Shown here piece by piece: positions 13,930-16,343 of a DNA stretch of 16,343 nt. The first letter of the stretch is position 1. Every line of letters starts with the position of its first letter. A program made the position numbers and the translations under genes. Source of the DNA: Chitinophagaceae bacterium (GTDB lineage Bacteria > Bacteroidota > Bacteroidia > Chitinophagales > Chitinophagaceae); assembly GCA_947442905.1 (NCBI GenBank), contig CANEWV010000009.1, positions 1 through 16,343 of the forward strand. Reading direction: 5' to 3'. The notes beneath the pieces were generated by a model. The model was not told where the DNA came from. It did not search any database and worked only from the letters and a program-made list of their open reading frames with translations.

Positions 13930-15030
13930 ATGTCTAAGCTCAAAAAAACATTCTTATCCGTAGCACTTCTTTTTTGTATTGGCGCTCATGCACAAGTATA
14001 TTTTGGAACCGTAGATAGTGTTTATTCCAAAACCTATAAAGCAAACAGAGATATTTTTGTTTACTTACCAAAAGATGTTAGAGATGGTAAAGATAGTGCC
14101 GCTAAATATCCTGTGCTTTATGTACTGGATGGTGGATCTCATTATTTATCAGTGGCAGGTATGGTTAAAGAGTTATCGGAATTTTCTGGTAATATGATGA
14201 TTCCAAAAATGATTGTGGTGTGTATTCCTCCTTATAAAAGAACGAATGAGTTAACTCCATATCCAATAGCCAAGAATAAATTAATGCCTTATACCAAAGA
14301 AACAGGTGGCGCCGATTTGTTTACGCGTTTTTTAGAAACCGATGTATTTAATTATGTGGCTTCAAAATATCCAGTAAGTAACTATAGAACGCTTGTAGGG
14401 CATAGTTTTGGTGGAATATTTGCACTTAATATTTTGGCGAAGCACAAAAATTTATTTGACAATTATATAGTTATTGACCCTAGTACTTGGTACGATGAAA
14501 GAAGGTTTTCAAAACAAGTATTAGATAGTTTATCAAAAAATAATTATTCAGGGAAATCATTATTTGTTGGTATTGCAAATACCACAGAAATAGAAGATAC
14601 AGTAGAAGTAAAAAAACAAAGGACTTTATATTCAGAACATGAAAGAAGTATACTTGCTTTTTGCACTGGCGTTAGAACTATAAAAAATAATGGACTTAAG
14701 TTTTATTCAAAATATTACCCCGATGATGATCATGTTTCTATTCCTGCCATTGCAACTTATGATGGGTTAAGAACCATTTTTTTAAAAAACAGGTTTTCAT
14801 ATGCTGCTGTGGAAGCACCTTCCTTTAATCCAGCAATAGACATTCCTTTGTTTTTTAGCACTCAATCAAAACAACTGGGTTATAAGATTCCGGTACCATC
14901 AGATCTATTAGAAAGGTGTGATGCTATCTATAAACGAAAAAAGGATCTAAAAAGACAAAAGGCAGTGAGAGAGCTCTATGCTTCACTCTATCCAGACGAA
15001 GCAAAAAAGTACATAGAGAACGATAATTAA
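13930..15030 (+). CDS. exported alpha/beta-hydrolase esterase (Fes/IroE-like, PF00756)
   Basis: 366 aa. Signal peptide at residues 1-22 (...FCIGAHAQ). The esterase_D-like domain (about 23-290) contains IFVYLPKDV, YPVLYVLDGG (60-69), the nucleophile elbow GHSFGG with S159 (158-162 region), the IVIDPSTWYD segment, and a candidate catalytic histidine H268 in PDDDHVS. It therefore cleaves an ester outside the cytoplasm, such as an acyl or siderophore ester. A C-terminal extension of about 80 residues ends in a basic helical tail (KRKKDLKRQKAVRELYASLYP). The FecA-like receptor some 3 kb away could be linked to siderophore handling, but nothing demonstrates this. The stop is followed by a palindrome at 15033-15059. 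Confidence 0.88.
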   Translation: MSKLKKTFLSVALLFCIGAHAQVYFGTVDSVYSKTYKANRDIFVYLPKDVRDGKDSAAKYPVLYVLDGGSHYLSVAGMVKELSEFSGNMMIPKMIVVCIPPYKRTNELTPYPIAKNKLMPYTKETGGADLFTRFLETDVFNYVASKYPVSNYRTLVGHSFGGIFALNILAKHKNLFDNYIVIDPSTWYDERRFSKQVLDSLSKNNYSGKSLFVGIANTTEIEDTVEVKKQRTLYSEHERSILAFCTGVRTIKNNGLKFYSKYYPDDDHVSIPAIATYDGLRTIFLKNRFSYAAVEAPSFNPAIDIPLFFSTQSKQLGYKIPVPSDLLERCDAIYKRKKDLKRQKAVRELYASLYPDEAKKYIENDN

Positions 15031-15032
15031 TA

Positions 15033-15059
15033 AATCTTTATTGATAATCAATAAAGATT
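15033..15059. repeat. 27-bp perfect inverted repeat, operator or terminator candidate
   Basis: Two 13-bp arms (15033-15045 and 15047-15059) are exactly complementary around one central base. The left arm starts AATCTTTATT. It begins 3 bases after the esterase stop. Its left arm contains the TTG used as the -33 box of the following promoter and its right arm ends 2 bases before the -7 box. With only a TTTT run a few bases later it is a poor classic terminator, so an operator for the nearby Xre regulator is the better reading, with a dual role possible. Confidence 0.65.
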
Positions 15060-15069
15060 AGTAGTTTTG
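15041..15069 (+). promoter_or_regulatory. promoter of the DUF2975-Xre-flavodoxin unit
   Basis: TTG (15041-15043), an 18-base spacer and a perfect TAgtTTTG (15062-15069) lie 19 bases before ATG 15089. The whole spacer is inside the 27-bp palindrome, so a bound repressor would block RNA polymerase. Confidence 0.6.
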
Positions 15070-15088
15070 GGTCATAAAATTTAAGGAT

Positions 15089-15625
15089 ATGACCAAAAAT
15101 TCATCATTTGTCTTCAAATTCTTGCAAGTAGTGGCATGGTTCATTTTTGTAGGCCTATGTATCGAAACGGGTGCATTTGCAGTCAATTTTGGGTATAGTT
15201 TATGGAATCCACTCGTTTTAAAAAACTTGTACAACAAGCTAGATTTAAGTGCCATGTATGAGAGGAGCCAATTTGTTTTCTTTTTGATCTATGGATTTAT
15301 TTTATCAATCTCTTTTTTAAAAGCTTTTCTATTTTACGAGGTAATTAAACTTGTTGGCAAACTTGATTTACAAAAACCGTTTAGTGTATTTGTGTCTAAT
15401 CAAATTAGTCGCATAAGAACTGTAACTTTTATTATTGGCGTGTTAAGTATCGTTGCTATCAGGGTTGTTCACAATATTTCTGAAAAAGGATTTGATGTAA
15501 ATCAATTAGACCAATATTGGACAGATGCCTCAGCCTTTATTTTTATGGCAGCGATTATTATTATTATTGATACAATATTTAAAAGAGGAATTGAACTTCA
15601 ATCCGAAAACGACTTAACTGTTTAA
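15089..15625 (+). CDS. DUF2975 family membrane protein
   Basis: 178 aa with four predicted TM helices (about 11-35, 62-84, 111-128 and 146-163). The loop between helices 2 and 3 carries the family-like KLDLQKPFSVFVSNQISRIR segment. DUF2975 proteins are small four-helix inner-membrane proteins whose role is unknown; they are very often encoded immediately upstream of a YozG-like Xre regulator, exactly as here, where the next start is 1 base after this stop. This suggests a membrane protein that signals to, or is controlled by, the regulator. A purine-rich AAGGA lies almost directly before the ATG, too close for a standard Shine-Dalgarno. Confidence 0.88.
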   Translation: MTKNSSFVFKFLQVVAWFIFVGLCIETGAFAVNFGYSLWNPLVLKNLYNKLDLSAMYERSQFVFFLIYGFILSISFLKAFLFYEVIKLVGKLDLQKPFSVFVSNQISRIRTVTFIIGVLSIVAIRVVHNISEKGFDVNQLDQYWTDASAFIFMAAIIIIIDTIFKRGIELQSENDLTV

Positions 15626-15626
15626 T

Positions 15627-15842
15627 ATGCCAATAGAAGTAAATTTAGACGTAATGATGGCAAAAAGAAAAATTTCTTTAAATGAGCTATCAGATAGGGT
15701 GGGATTGACTTTGGCTAATTTGTCAATACTAAAAACAGGTAAAGCAAAAGCCATTCGTTTTAGTACATTAGAAGCGATATGTAAAGCACTCGATTGTCAG
15801 CCCGCAGATATATTAGCGTATCAACCGGATACTTCTAAATAA
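15627..15842 (+). CDS. YozG-like Xre/Cro-CI HTH regulator
   Basis: 71 aa, essentially one HTH domain: MMAKRKISLNELSDRVGLT, then the recognition helix region ANLSILKTGKAKAIRFSTLE, and AICKALDCQPADILAYQPD. The C-terminal CxPADIL pattern is typical of the YozG/YdaS-type small Xre proteins paired with DUF2975. It probably represses its own operon, and the 27-bp palindrome over the promoter is the natural target, which is inference. The start is 1 base after the DUF2975 stop; the flavodoxin-like gene follows after 10 bases. Confidence 0.92.
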   Translation: MPIEVNLDVMMAKRKISLNELSDRVGLTLANLSILKTGKAKAIRFSTLEAICKALDCQPADILAYQPDTSK

Positions 15843-15852
15843 AAAATACATC

Positions 15853-16343
15853 ATGAAAACAAAGTCCTACTTTTTGCTCATTTTATTTTTTTGCAGTACA
15901 AGTTCATTTGCGCAAAAACCACATACAATATTAATAACGTATCATTCAAAATCAGGAAAAACGGCACTTATGGCAAATGCCATTGCAAAAGGTGCGGCTA
16001 TCCATGATGATATTGCAATTGTAATTAAACCTATAGAACAAACAAGTACAAGCGATCTTGTAAATGCCGATGCAATCATTTTAGGAAGCCCTGTTCATAA
16101 TGCGAATCTGTCTTCAGATGTTTTAAAATTTATAGAGTCGTGGCCATTTGAAGGTTCGCCTTTAAAAAATAAAATAGGTGCTGCATTTGTTACTGGTGGG
16201 GGTATATCTTCAGGTGAAGAGTTGGTGCAGGTTTCAATTTTACACGCTATGCTTGTTTTTGGTATGGTTGTAGTTGGCGGTGAAGACTGGACTGCTCCAT
16301 TTGGCGCATCTGCAATTACAAATGAAGCCCCTTTTGATACTAA
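15853..16343 (+). CDS. exported flavodoxin-like / WrbA-like protein (partial, cut by window end)
   Basis: At least 163 codons, open to the window edge. ATG 15853 opens a signal peptide (residues 1-21, MKTKSYFLLILFFCSTSSFAQ). A flavodoxin-like fold follows: the strand ILITYHSKSGKT (25-36) forms the FMN phosphate loop in the position of the usual SxTGNT. Next come ADAIILGSPVHNANLSSDVLKFI and GAAFVTGGGISSGEE, which match the WrbA/NAD(P)H-quinone-reductase branch in which G-S-P and T-G-G contact flavin. Export of an FMN protein is unusual. It begins 10 bases after the Xre gene, so it likely belongs to the same operon. The C-terminus is not visible. Confidence 0.85.
   Translation, partial: MKTKSYFLLILFFCSTSSFAQKPHTILITYHSKSGKTALMANAIAKGAAIHDDIAIVIKPIEQTSTSDLVNADAIILGSPVHNANLSSDVLKFIESWPFEGSPLKNKIGAAFVTGGGISSGEELVQVSILHAMLVFGMVVVGGEDWTAPFGASAITNEAPFDT

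Noticed and set aside
1..16343. CRISPR arrays, rRNA, insertion sequences or transposase genes
   Set aside because: No regularly spaced repeats, rRNA segments or transposase-like proteins were seen.

Overview
The window looks like a chromosomal segment from a Bacteroidota bacterium, most likely a Chitinophagaceae-type organism; this is inferred from gene content and no taxon could be tested. Supporting signs are low G+C, exported proteins whose signal peptides end in ...AQ, a FecA-like TonB receptor, Gfo/Idh/MocA plus DUF1080 pairing, weak Shine-Dalgarno sites, and several upstream elements matching the Bacteroidota promoter pattern TTTG-N(17-20)-TAnnTTTG.

Layout. 1-883: the 3' end of a Gfo/Idh/MocA oxidoreductase followed 4 bases later by an exported DUF1080 protein, a pair associated with 3-keto-glycoside metabolism. 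1039-2452: a sensor-less one-TM histidine kinase overlapping its LuxR-type response regulator. 2567-3304: a small outer-membrane beta-barrel protein. 3316-4846: HflX GTPase (TTG start) with a Rieske ferredoxin-like gene 4 bases behind. 4941-5014: tRNA-Asn(GTT) with an excellent promoter and an intrinsic terminator.

5104-7545 has an accessory character. A HigBA toxin-antitoxin pair lies on the minus strand, with a candidate operator overlapping its -7 element. Next come a 54-codon fragment resembling the N-terminus of the 'N-acetylglutamate synthase'-like Bacteroidota family, and then a tightly packed four-gene plus-strand unit of unknown function: an 80-aa two-TM protein, a 35-aa one-TM microprotein, and two exported proteins. 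A second microprotein with the same pattern (36 aa) stands alone at 11526-11636.

7554-8459 (minus): DUF1338/2-oxoadipate dioxygenase-decarboxylase family protein. 8657-10858: FecA-like TonB receptor, followed by a DinB-family protein. 11713-12762: an AlkB-type membrane hydroxylase with complete histidine boxes. 12838-13458: SAM methyltransferase preceded by a perfect 17-bp palindrome, overlapping tail-to-tail with an AHSA1/SRPBCC protein. 13930-15030: exported esterase.

15041-16343: a compact unit of DUF2975 membrane protein, Xre/YozG-like regulator and exported flavodoxin-like protein (cut by the window end). Its promoter is overlapped by a perfect 27-bp palindrome, suggesting autoregulation. 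The strongest leads for something undescribed are the four-gene exported/membrane unit with its microprotein relative, and the palindrome-controlled DUF2975-Xre-flavodoxin unit.
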